A stretch of DNA of 64,000 nucleotides from Chondrosia reniformis (taxonomy: Eukaryota > Porifera > Demospongiae > Chondrillida > Chondrillidae): contig OX359196.1 of the NCBI GenBank assembly GCA_947172415.1, forward strand, positions 932,501 through 996,500, written 5' to 3'. How positions within the stretch are numbered: the stretch's first letter is position 1; each line of letters begins with the position of its first letter. The notes beneath the pieces were generated by a model, which worked only from the letters and a program-made list of their open reading frames with translations, ran no database searches and was not told the DNA's origin. The position numbers and the translations under genes are program-made. Shown here one piece after another: positions 1 to 13,500 of this stretch.

Positions 1-308
1 GAGCCAGTTGGAGTCTCCTGAGTGGGATTGCCAACGTTGGGGGGTGGAGTTACAGAGTTGAGACTGCTCGGACGATCATCAATGCTTCTATCCATACAGT
101 AGTCCTCAGTATTAGCTAATTGAAAACAGTAGACAATACAAGTATATATATGATGTACAGTAGAAACAGACACATTCAAAATTCAATGCATAAATACTCT
201 GATGATATGAGCAGAGTTTTCAATGTACCAACAAATTATCTCTAGTATGCATGGCTACATGAAAATAGGATATATAGAGAACCAATTGCAAGGATTACAG
301 TAACTTCA

Positions 309-450
309 CAAAAGATTAAAAAGACGGCAAAGATTCCCAGGGTCACTGATGAATGGTGGAATTCCCAGAAAAAGCTGTCTGGCCCAGTGGAGAAGAAGAA
401 GGAGAAGAAGTTCTCACTAGGTTTAGTTCCCTATAGGCCTTTTAGCATAT
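309..450 (+). repeat. SINE-like interspersed repeat, copy 1
   Basis: About 140-200 bp, purine-rich, beginning near TTCACAAAAGATTAA, passing through CCCAGGGTCACTGATGAA and a run of GAAG/GAAGAA, and ending at CACTAGGTTTAGTTCC and TATAGGCC. The same unit occurs at about 9,438-9,640, 15,950-16,120 and 31,705-31,896, and in reverse, 5'-truncated, at about 45,630-45,722. Copies 1 and 31,705 sit at paralogous places in the two copies of the small-protein gene, so that insertion predates the duplication. The segment GGTGGAATTCC resembles a pol III B box, but I see no convincing A box. Confidence 0.6.
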
Positions 451-937
451 TGATTGTTAGATTATCCATAAACACTTTACGTGATGACTGTTAGTGTCTT
501 ACTGTTAGTAGAGGATTCACTGACTGCTATTCGGACATAAGTTTGGTAGGAGTCAAGGTCACCACATGCATCAGTTTCTCTACACTGAAATGTCACCTGA
601 ACTGATGTACCAGGTGAATTACCACAGGAATAGCCCTAAAGAGCAGTTGGAATCACATGGAGACACTGAGAATATAGAGTGAACATTTGTCACTTCACTC
701 GTACAAATTCATACTTAAAAAGCAGTTCCTGCATACTGTCTATAATATGTCTATAATATGTTTGACTCATAAATGTTGACATATTTTAATGAATAAATCT
801 GCTTAGAGAGGTTTCATGTACTATACACTACTAATTGTACAAATACTTGTTTGATCATCAAATCTGAGACTACAGCAAAGACTGAAATTAAAATCATAAA
901 TTATAATTCCAGTTACTTCTAATAAATCGACATTATA

Positions 938-2518
938 CGTACAGTACATGTTGCTACTCCACCACTAGAATTTGACTATTGTAAACAGTAAGCTAACAAG
1001 TGTGAAGCTACATATTGGCAATGTCAATCAAAATTCTAATTCCTCGTCACTACTATTTATCATGAAAAATTGTGAATTTATTGTAGATACATACGTATCA
1101 ATTTTACATCTTCCTTGACAACTATAATATTTTCCCAGAAATATTGATTAATAACTCAAAGCTTCATAAAACTGTAATTGTGGAAAGAAAGTCAACTTTA
1201 GCTTTAAAACTGTTACAATGGTACCAATTGTTCAATTTCGCAACTGCCACTTTAGTACTGCTACGTACACTATAATAACCAACTGGAGAACGCTTACACT
1301 CAAAAGTAATGATTACATTCTGCAGAGGAATTTGGTCACCTTTTCAGTTTTGCTTACAAATTCTAGTGTTTTATTTTCTTCAGGTAAAGCAATTAGTGTT
1401 TCAAAAAGTGCAATTATGTTCAGAGGTATAAATACAATAACTGCAACAAATGCTAGCTTACAAAGAGAATTCCTATATAGTGGTATTCTAAGTTATAGAA
1501 ATGAAACTAAAGGACTATTTGAAAATAATTCAAAACTTATAATTAATTATACATAATACCCCTAACAGTGCTATTAACGTTCATTCTGCCAAAGAAGGTA
1601 TACATTTAATGACTATGTCCAATGTCTGACAGGAAGGAAGAGAGGTTGTGATATATAGTGGATGCTTTTTTCAATTTGTTGATAAAGATGGAAGATACCT
1701 AAGACACACAGCAATGATACCCTTCTTTAATGCATCAATAGAACTAAGTAACAGCTACTCTACAGCTATGGATAATGAAATGGGTTTACAGATTTTCAAT
1801 GGACATTTGCTTAATTGCACACTTCATACGCAAGCAGGACCCACTTCAACAGGAACTGCATTTCTTAGAAAGCTTATCCATATTGCCAATGATTTATGGC
1901 CTTGGTCATCAAGACATGTCTCTTCTCCACCGTATTTCATGTGTCTATGTGACATCCACAATCACAGTCAGGAGTTATGGGACTGTAAACAAACAGCACC
2001 TGGTCATATACTGTGGTCAAATCAACAATTACATTCCATTTATCTTAATAGGTGACTTACAAAGACTGATGAATTCAACAGTACAGGTTGAGTACTTGAA
2101 TATGGAAAAGAGATCAATAAAACAGTTAAGAGAAATAGAAGACAATATATAGGAGCTGTTAGTATTAGCAATATGTTTCAAGACAGCAAGGTAAGCAGAG
2201 TACAGCTTAAAGTACCCACAAATGGCAACTTATATTACACAGATGGAATCCAATACTTGTATCACAAATTATTATTGCAGCCATTTTAAAGTGGTTTTGA
2301 AACTTCTTCAAAGCCTATTGGGCATGATAATAAAATTGTGATAAAGGATTCCTATGTTCAACAACTAACAATCAGCCACACTACCAACAAACTATGGACA
2401 GTTTTTGGATCAAACATGAAGAAAACAAGTTGATATTTACTGATTATTGCCCAAATTTCTTTTGCAATAAGATGCTGCTAGAGGTGCATGGGAGTGACCT
2501 TACAATACCTTACAAGAC
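938..2518 (+). pseudogene. Inserted fragment of a large beta-helix-type surface protein gene
   Basis: The sequence reads as degraded coding DNA on the + strand at 1218-1556, 1648-2055 and 1775-2152, with frame breaks between the pieces. Peptides such as SVSKSAIMFRGINTITATNA, followed by a YSGCFFQF-like segment and an ...FMCLCD... segment, resemble the repeated NxTxxxNxA turns of right-handed beta-helix (Pmp-like) proteins that form large families in sponges. That family name is recalled, not searched. The paralogous intron at 32,302-32,421 lacks the piece: the flanks CAGTTACTTCTAA and AGCTATATC / AGCTGTATC are nearly joined there. So it is an insertion into copy a, and it is clearly broken. 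Confidence 0.5.
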
Positions 2519-2599
2519 ATAGCTGTATCAAACAAATTATCACCTCTTGACTTACCAGACTCTGTTTCCATCCTGCAGAGGCTCAGTCTAAATGAAAAA

Positions 2600-3619
2600 G
2601 TAAAATCTTGTGTAGATGGTTATTGGATGAAGAGGTACTCTATTTAGAGCACTATTGACTGTGGAGAGTATTGCCATGGTGAGCTTGTTTGTATATAGCT
2701 AACAGACCATTGATATACATAAAGTCAATAACTCTAAGAAACATTTACTTGGTAGACACTCTATCAGGTTATGAAGATTTTCACATTTATCCCATTCAGA
2801 ACAAGCTAAGACAAACTATATACTTTGACTAGTGGATCAGAACACAGCAGTAGAACAGGTTAACAATTTCTTACATATGGAATTTAATTTTATATGACAT
2901 TAAAGTTATATTTATCATCATCATTGAACTCTGGGTATTACCCCACCCACTCATGTCCCTTGAGAAGCACAATGAGCTAATGGTGGAACTGCAGTTCACT
3001 TGATGAGAACCAGGGGTAATATCAAGAGTTCAATGATGATGTCTATGCTTTAAATCAGCTTTAGATCTTAAAGTTCCCCTAATTTTTCAGTAAATTTGTA
3101 ACGAGTTCAATTCTACAAACATAAATTACAACAATTAGTGCTATAGTACTGTATCATGTGTCAGTGTGAAAATGATCATGATGGTATATTCTGGTAATAA
3201 TGTGTTGCTGTTTAGTGTAATGATGTATACGTATGTCTTTGCAAATTTTCAAGTTATAATGTAGTTAAATTGCACACTTTCCACTGTTTCGTTCTGCATG
3301 TACATATATCCCTGTGGTATAATAGACTGATAGCAGCTCTATTGATTAGCAGATATTGCGGGTGTAATATGGAGATCTCAAGTCTTGGTAAGAAAATTGT
3401 GTAACCTATAGCTACATGTGTGAAGTGAAATCTACCATAAAAAAACTCCACTGCTACACTAACAGAGCCATTATGTACATCAATTGTGATCTCTCGTAAC
3501 TCACTGTCTATAGACTTAGGTTTCTCAGCTAGGCATCATTTTTACACTAAGTCTTTAGAGTCTGATTATTGAGGTTGATGTGGATGTGCAGGGGAGTATA
3601 GTTTTGAAGAGGCTGTAAT
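2600..3619. other. Duplicated non-coding stretch between small-protein remnant and kinase copy a
   Basis: Holds no convincing gene. About 2,640-2,690 (GCACTATTGACTGTGGAGAG) and 3,420-3,600 match 14,976-15,240, tying this interval to the spacer upstream of kinase copy b. A fold-back element lies at 2,925-3,041. The short reading frame at 3,254-3,451 (- strand) has no recognisable features and no counterpart in the other copy. Confidence 0.6.
2925..3041. repeat. Fold-back (MITE-like) element, TCATCATCATTGAA family
   Basis: Inverted arms: the left begins ATCATCATCATTGAACTCTG then GGTATTACCCC, and the right reads GGGGTAATATCAAGAG then TTCAATGATGAT. The centre carries ACTCATGTCCC and CACAATGAGCTAATGG. 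Truncated relatives occur at 36,389-36,493 (left arm and centre only) and about 45,870-45,920 (one arm). Confidence 0.7.
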
Positions 3620-4015
3620 TTGAGGTGTGGTCTTGGAAGGGGTGTAACCATGGGCTGTGGTCTTGGAAGGGGTGTAACCATGGGCTGTGGTCTTGGAAGG
3701 GGTGTAACCATGGGCTGTGGTCTTGGAAGGGGTGTAACCATGGGCTGTGGTCTTGGAAGGGGTGTAACCATGGGCTGTGGTCTTGGAAGGGGTGTAACCA
3801 TGGGCTGTGGTCTTGGAAGGGGTGTAACCATGGGCTGTGGTCTTGGAAGGGGTGTAACCATGGGCTGTGGTCTTGGAAGGGGTGTAACCATGGGCTGTGG
3901 TCTTGGAAGGGGTGTAACCATGGGCTGTGGTCTTGGAAGGGGTGTAACCATGGGCTGTGGTCTTGGAAGGGGTGTGGCCATGGGCTGTGGTCTTGGAAGG
4001 GGTGTGGCCATATGC
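3620..4015. repeat. 30-bp minisatellite at the break of kinase copy a
   Basis: About 13 nearly identical copies of a 30-bp unit containing GGTCTTGGAAGGGGTG and TAACCATGGGCTGT. The last two units carry TGGCC instead of TAACC. The related locus upstream of copy b (about 15,240-15,310) has only about two diverged units. Sequence homologous to copy b intron DNA resumes directly after the array (about 4,020 matches about 18,826). All six frames stay open across parts of the array because 30 is a multiple of three; none is a gene. Confidence 0.95.
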
Positions 4016-4197
4016 ATAAATAATAACTAACAATTAAATTAAACAATGAAAGACACACAGTGCAGAACACAAGTCTATTAAATAGTTAATGATAGGTCCT
4101 AGGCTAGTGAAGTAAATTGAATATCAAAGTCTTTCAGAAATTTCTCCACATAATCACAACAGTGGTGTGAATGTGTTGTGTTGTTGATATTTCCCAG

Positions 4198-5804
<1,607 letters not shown>

Positions 5805-7535
5805 GTGTTGAACAGCTTGCATGAATGAACTGTACCTTATTTGTAGAACTTTTTTCATTCACCGATCAACTATATAGTATTATAATTAATTGTCATAATT
5901 ATACATATATGGTGATCAGATAGAATACTTTAGGAATACTGCAATGTACTTAGCTGATTTATTTTAACTATCAGCAATAATTGAAAATGTAGATATGCTA
6001 TATAGCGAGTTTAATTCTGTATTTTTAGATGTACGTATATAAGCATTCCAATTTATATAACTATATACTCCATCACTCCTATGCATACATTGTGCATGTG
6101 TTTTATCCTAAATTGCTTGAACAATAATTTAAACACAAGTTAAACCATTTAATTAAGAAATTAAAGAATTAGGGACGGCAGTACATGCAACAGTGCATAT
6201 ACATGGACACTTGCATGAGATGATAAATCTATAGCTCTAAATCTTCCATGAAATAGTGAATAATATATGCTGATCAGCCATACATACGTACTTACGTATA
6301 TATATGTGTAGTTACCAAAAGTTCTATATATATATCTTGGCCGAGGACCTATATATATATACATAAGGGCAATGGCCAGTAATTGCCTCCTAGTCATCAA
6401 AGATGAAAAAAATATCAAAGGAATTAACCACAGCCAATTGCAACTGTTTCGCCCTCCTTTGTGCTCATCAGTGTGGTACACTTTGGTGGTGAATTGGATG
6501 ACTTGCAATTGCAAATGAACTAAGGAGATAATTGCACTATATACGTACACCTGTAGGCTAAGGACTAGAAGATATTATGTTTATCTTTTTAACAGGCCTT
6601 TGGTCCCCTAGCTTGGATAAGACTAATAATTAGTATATTTGCCCATTGGTTAGCATAGCATATATATCCTTCAGGCATGCACATGTGATCATGATTATTC
6701 ATATATACATATATAGCGTCTTGCACTAGGCTAGCTATAGCTATATCTTATGTATATAACTCCCAACGCAATATACCCTAAGCAAAAGGAATAATAATTC
6801 TATTTGTTTCAATTCTTCAGTCTAATGCATGTGTATATATGTCAATTACCACAGATTATTCATGTAACATTTGTTTGTGATTTAGTGTTTTATGGATATA
6901 ATTAATATTGATCTATAAACATACGTAGTTGATGTGTCATATACACATTATTTATATAAGCCTATCAAGAAAGTGATCACAGGAGGGTTACAGATGTTAT
7001 TAAAATTTAGTTAGATTATGAAGGTCATGTTATTGTCTATAACACAATACATTACATTATACAATGTGTTTTAGTATATATGTATGTAGTATATAATAAC
7101 TTGTGTTAATGAATGTGGAAATGGTGCCATGTTCTGGTGATAGTACATTACTATGTGGTCTTGAGTTAGGAAACTTTGAGGATGAGGGCTTGAATGGAAC
7201 AAATTTTAGGGTGCATGGGATTTGGAATAAGTATAATATTATAATAAAGTCGTTTCTGGAATATTGATCATACTGATATGGTGTGTGGCCCTAGAGACAA
7301 GTACAACACGGACACTGGTCAGTTGGTCTTGGCTGGTCGGCTGGTCTTGGCTGGTCAGCTGGTCTTGGCTGATCTGTATAGAATTTAAAATAAAACTTTT
7401 ACACTACACATATACACTATTATTTACTTGATTCAAACTTCAGTTACTATTGTAAACACATTGTCATCCCATATAACAATACACAATACACTCATACTGT
7501 GTCTCTCTATAGCATATAAATATGCAAAGAACATG
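5805..7535. other. Spacer between convergent kinase copy a and NLR1
   Basis: No coding potential recognised. It is AT-rich with many TACGTA / CATACGTA runs. It aligns in patches with 20,312-21,781, the equivalent spacer after copy b; for example, the GAGTTAGGAAACTTTGAGGA stretch occurs at about 7,163 and 21,446. A hammerhead-like element at about 6,427-6,477 is absent from the other spacer. A short repeat of GGTCTTGGCTGGTC lies at 7,310-7,375 and again at about 21,607-21,690. Confidence 0.6.
6427..6477 (-). ncRNA. Hammerhead-ribozyme-like motif
   Basis: Read on the - strand: ACCACA, CTGATGA, GCAC, a loop, GGGC, GAAAC, AGTTGCAATTGGC, TGTGGT. This has the order of a type I hammerhead: stem I strands ACCACA/TGTGGT pair over 6 bp, CTGATGA and GAAA form the core, and helix II is GCAC/GGGC with one mismatch. 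The stem III strands ACAGTTG/CAATTGG are nearly self-complementary. The base before the predicted cleavage position is G rather than the U required by the hammerhead rule, so self-cleavage is doubtful. See the better copy at 36,525-36,571. Confidence 0.35.
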
Positions 7536-10500
7536 TTATTTGATTTTCTTTGATTTAATTATCTTCAAATTTGCACTGGGTAACTCACTCAATGACTGTC
7601 TAATCTCAAGTGGTTTTAAAACAACCTTATTCACACTCCATCTAAACATCTGTCTTAATGATGGGGATAGTTGATCATGCATTTGAAAGCCATAATATTC
7701 AACTTTAAACTCAATATTTTGAAGGTTAGTTGCTACTCCTTCCAAAAGTGTCAATGCCAGTGTCGTGCTTCCCTGAAAAAGGGTAAAATCAATGACAACT
7801 ATTACACACACAAGAGTTGGACTGAGGACATGACACTGTATGTATAATGTTAACGTGTTTATTAAATGTATGATACACTAAAGGCACAGTATAAATGTAA
7901 TAACAAAATATTTAATTTAATATAAAATTAGCAATTAACTCAATAAGGCATAATGTAAATCATTGGCCTATAAACACCACATGATTAAGGTCAATATAAA
8001 TGTTTCACTTATATTATAGAAGCAAAAACGCTGACCATTAACGGAGAGCTACATCTTACTAACCTCATCAAGTGCACATGATACACTAGTGAGCTTGATA
8101 TCCACTTTCTTCATTTTACTAAGTTCAAATGCTTCTCTCAGTTGAGTGAGTTTCTCAGAATGATATTCAGGTATATGGCCCTTTGAATAGAAATAAAAGT
8201 AATGTTCATGTAATTTGAATCCTGAATTACCAAATATGGATGCCATGACACACAATGGCAAGCAAGCACTAGCTCTACTAGTGTATCAAACATTGTGAGA
8301 AAAACAGTTGTTTAAAATTCTAATAATTACAAAGTTTTATCTAAAAAATTAAATTTCAACAATACAGTATGTAACTTTACTTGTGACTAGTGTGTGACCA
8401 ATCCGACTATCAATGTTTGACATTAGATATTAGTACCTCACTAATCTCTGCATACACCTTGATCTGTTCCAACCTCTCTGATTGTGCAATACAAAGAAAC
8501 ACATCCACCCACTCATCTACTGTGAGTGTCAGGTTCAGTGAACACTTTAGAGATGATGAATTGGGAACCACATCAGTGTTACCTTTCCAGAGGTCATAAA
8601 ATGTTTCAGAATCTGTAAAGAAACAGATGAAATGACACAGTCATGTCACGACAAGTATTCATTCACACAAATCAGTCAGATAAAACTCTTAGTTAGCCTA
8701 TAGTGTTATGTGCTTCAAGCCACAATCTTGCTTCCATTTTTAATTGCTTAGATATGGTCTGGTCTTCAGTGCATGTGCATACACGTAATAATCCTTTGAA
8801 AACCCTTTAAAAGTTGGCCTCATTAATATGCAACCTAGCTGACAGTCCCTACTTCATTATCATGTGGATGAAGAGAAGTAGGATCTAGCAACTATTGGCA
8901 ATTTCACCTGCAGTCACTACTCATAATAAGGATAACATACAGATGGTTTTGATAAGGCAATTCTGTCATTTACTTGTTGGTATAGTCTAGATGTAGCAGA
9001 CAAGACAGATGTTACAGGGCTCCATGGACTGAAGCAGGGACTGTGGAGATTGCACAAGGGACATGGTCCCCTTGTGTCACTAGATACCTCCAAGTGAGAT
9101 GATTATCAGTGTAAACTGGAGTTGAAGCAGTTTTATTGGTAAGTTTGAGATGGTAAGTTGACAATAGTTTCTATTATGACTATCATGCTCCTGTGTAAGG
9201 AGAAGTACGGGCTAGGGGCTAAACTGGCAGTTGCCATGGTAATAATAATGATAACATGATTATATTGCATTGATGAACTGGGATAAAGCACCTATATCTA
9301 TGATTAACATTTATTAATTTTTATAGCCACTATTACCATGGTAACCGTAGTAAACCCCTCTGAAGAGGGGCTCGTAACAAAATTGGTATATAATTGGTAT
9401 ATAATGTATATAAGGCCCCTAGATTTAGCATAGTGAGCCAAGGATTCACAGAAGATCAAGATAAAGAAAAAGACAAAGACTCCCAGGATCACTGATGAAG
9501 GGTGGAATTCCCAGAAACGGCTGTCTGACCCAGTGGAGAAGAAGATGAAAGAAGGGAAAAGAAGGAAGAAAAGACTACTGTATCTTCATCTAAAGCTCTC
9601 TTTAGGTTTAGTTCCCCTATAGGCTCTTTTTACAGAATAGGCATATAGCATGTAGGAAAATGGTATCTTAGATTTTTCATGTTGACCAGACCATCCTCAT
9701 CAAACACTTTGTGTGTGTACACTTACAACCAGAGCTGTTACTGATGAACCTCATCTGAGGGCTCACAATAGAAATGGTATATACATAATGTATATAATGT
9801 TGACCAGACATCAAACAATTTGTGTCTGCACTTACCAACAACATACATGTCACTGATGTACACTTCTGTAGTAGTTTTATTGCATAATGTACCAAGTAAC
9901 AGTGACCTCATCAAAGGATAATTCAATGACTTGCTGAACACAGCAAATCTTTTCAATGAATGCATTCTTTTCAGTGAGGATGTCAATTTTTCATACAATG
10001 CTGGATCAACTTGATTGGTTCCCTTAAATACAAACAGTATTAACAATTTAGGTGCTTAAGAATGAATGTAAACAGTTTTAAACTGACCATACACATGTGA
10101 CATGTCAAGTATACATTAGGTCAGGTTTAGACAATTAAATTTCTGTTTAGTATTTGCTTATTCAGAATTTTGTTCCTACTTAAATTGTAAAAGGACACTA
10201 TATGGAACAACTGATCATACTTTGAGAAATGATTGCCCATAAACTTAGAAACAATCATCTAAGTACAAAACATTTGAGAATGCCTCATGTTAATTATTGA
10301 GAATGAAAACAAAATTATGTTGTTCTGCATGGCTTAGTATTAACAGGCCATTAACCCTATATAACATAAAAGTGGTAATCAAAGTGAATAAACATTAAGT
10401 TAATGTGAACAACTGTCTCTTGTACTGAAGATAATAGCTAAGCTTATTACAAACCTTCTCCTTGGTGGAAATGTTGAGTTTGACTTGCTCCAAAGTCTGG

Positions 10501-13500
10501 GATTTAGCAATACCATTTACAAGATCTATCCACTGTTTTGTAGTGAGTGACATTTGAAGGTAGCACTTCTTACAGCTCACAAGACACTCTTCAGGTATGG
10601 CAAGAGGCAGCTTACATTTTTCTGAATATAGTTACAAAAAAGACAAATTGACATGTACAGTAACTGTGTAGTCACCATCAACATACGTAACATGTATGTA
10701 TGTAATATTTACATTTCACTGTACAATAAACAACCATTTTAGTACACTTAGGTGTCATTAACATGGCCTTACATACGTATACATTCCTGCTACGTATGTC
10801 TACCATTCAATGTGGTATTGCTTAGAAATCATTTTCTGAGTGAACAAGTGTAATAGAATTTCATAGCTTTGTATACATCCATTGTATTAAATATTGCATG
10901 GCAGCATATTTGTCAACATACGTATGTAGTAGCTATTGATATTCTCAAATAGATGATTTAGAGGACATAAGAGATTATGTAACAAAACACTTAAAGGTAT
11001 AGACGGACGCAGGCAGAACATAGACGGTTTATTTATTAAACGGGGAAACAAGAATGAGGAATTAAGAAAAAGGACGGATTCTATGTTTTTTTCCTTCTAC
11101 CCGTACACCTAATTAACACGTGGTTATACTAATTAATCAAAGGATTATTTATTTAAGTGTCATTTGTGAGAAACTCTTAATCAGAGACGACATATAGTTT
11201 TAAGGCTTTTTTAAAGCTGTAAGATTCACTAGTTACCACTGACTAAATCATTGTACTGTGGTTGATCTGCTTCATATAATAATATGTAATATTTACATTT
11301 CACTGTACAATAAACAACCATTTTAGTACACTTAGGTGTCATTAACATGGCCTTACATACGTATACATTTCTGCTATGTATGTATAAGGCCTAGCATACA
11401 ATGTGGTATTGCTTAGAAATCATTTTCTTTTGACTTTTGTATACATATTACATGACAACATATACACAGTATTTGTCAACATATGTAGGAGCTTTGTATA
11501 TTCTAAAATAAATGATGGAGGCTGTTTAGAGGACAGGGATAATATAAGTTAGTCATTAGCAGAGAATTAGTCTAAATAGTATTATCACTACATATACTGC
11601 ATGTATATGATGTCAAAGACTTACCCAAATCAATATGCAACTCAGTTATGTGTCTGTTCTGCACCACTCCTGACACTACTGATCCAAGTGCATCAACATT
11701 TGGTGATTCCCTTTCAGAAGTAATTCTGAATTCTTCAACTGGTAGATTCCTCACAACATTCTCAAGAGATTCATAATGACTTTCCTATTAAATAATACAC
11801 AGACACAGACATAATGTGACTAACATTAACTATCATACGTACATATGACCATACTACTTATACTTACATATTACAAACTAACTTACATTTTGAAACATAA
11901 AATCAATAGATGACAAGTGAATGTTCTTCATTGTCTGATCCTTCCCAATTCCATTTAGAAGAGCTGTCAGCTGCTCTGGAGTAAGTTTAATATCAGAAAG
12001 GGTTAACTTCTGACAGGACACAAGACACCTCTCTGGTACTGTGATGTTGTAGTCTCTTACACAATTAAGTAGAGAGAAACAATCATTAAACCTTATTACC
12101 TCTCTGTAATTCCATATAACAAATACAATTACTGACACACAGTTAGACTTACCATTTAGTTCAATTCCACTAATTTCCAGTTCTGTCAAACTCTGTAGTG
12201 ACAGTATTGTAGGTACAACAAGATGAAAATGAGTCTTGATACTCTTTGGTGACGTAATCTTCAACACACGAATTCCATCATGATGTTGGAGTGTGTACTG
12301 TAAAACTACAGTCTCGTAGGATGAACTGATTTGAAAGGTAAGCTCATTTGAGATGACTTGTGGAAGATAACGTTTTGATAGATCCTCACTGTCAGCTTCA
12401 AAGAATGAAAGCATCAAAAGCACATTCCTGTTATGTGATTGGTCAAAACCAGCTCGTTTGGAAGAGTGATCAGGATAGGTGGGGTCAAAATAGTGATCTG
12501 ATCGGTCAAAAGCAGCTCGTCTGAGAATATTCCTGGTTATGCCAGCTTGTCTTAACTCCTGTGCTCTAAAAGCACTTGGGTGTTGTGTTTTTAAAACACT
12601 TGGGTGTTTGATCTTATGTAAAGAGTGATCAGGATAGGTGGGTTGATATGATCGGTCAACACTTGCTTGTAGAAGAGAGAGGAAATTAATGTTTTCAAGT
12701 TTACTAAAGTTACAATAGAACTTCCACACTTCAACCATTTCGGGTCTTCCAAACTGCTCCCTCCAGATCCTCTCTTGTTCGGGTTTGGTCTGTTTGGCAA
12801 CATGGACAGCTGCTAGAGCCTCTTGGATTGTCTTGTGGAGGAACATGTACAGCTGGACAGGAGAGGCGGCATCAAAGTCATCTGCTGACTCAGCAAACAG
12901 GAGCTCATAGATACTACCACGTTTCACATGCTTCACCAAATCTTCTCCAAGGTCTTCTTCTGACAGAACTAGCTTCTGTGTCATGCTAAACCTATAGGAG
13001 ACTTGGCACAATGGGGAAAACCCTGGTAGTAAATGGTCTGGGATTTTGAGAATGTCTGCAATTTTCAAATCTTTAGATGCATGAAGCAACTGCCTCTTTA
13101 TATACAGCCTGTAGATCCCTCCCATGGTACGTGGTAGCCCTTCGTCCTCTAGGTACTCCTGCACGTAACAGATTATCTTTAACACCACTGGTAGTCGACA
13201 CATCCCTTGAACTGAAGGAAGGCTCTGTAATCTCTCTTTCAGTTGATCAGACATTTTCTTGTTTGGTACTCTACTTTTACTGAAGTAGTTGTCAATAAAG
13301 AGATTAATCTTCTCTTCTGTAAAACCAAGTATTTCTACATGAAGACAGCGATGTCCCATTCCAGATAGCACTTCGGGACAGGTAAAGGGTCGTGTGGTGA
13401 CAATCAAGTCACACTCATTCAAGTAATGGGAGTCAGGAGACAGCAGGTCCTTCATGACTTTACTCTTCTTCATCTGTTCACTTATCTCATCGTAGCCATC

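Larger units (their letters stand above)
1..2572 (-). pseudogene. Broken 3' copy of the small secreted/GPI-anchored protein gene (copy a)
   Basis: Paralogous to the whole gene at 31,352-33,443. The window opens inside its last exon (1-115), which encodes the Pro/Thr-rich stalk before the hydrophobic tail. The exon at 503-635 has the same length (133 nt) and splice sites as in the whole copy, including the spacing of Cys residues. The small exon near 836-869 is recognisable, but the GTGAGT donor of the whole copy is not there. The 17-nt microexon is kept at 2556-2572. A 1.6-kb foreign piece (about 938-2518) lies between those two exons. I find no match to exons 1-3 (signal peptide and first Cys segment) in 2.6-4 kb. 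I infer a 5'-truncated, non-functional copy; transcription of the remaining exons cannot be excluded. Confidence 0.7.

Noticed and set aside
3254-3451. 65-residue frame near the small-protein remnant
   Set aside because: No similarity to the missing exons 1-3 of that gene and no signal peptide.
3547-4070. Five repeat-coded frames on both strands
   Set aside because: 30-bp minisatellite, divisible by three, so all frames are open by construction.
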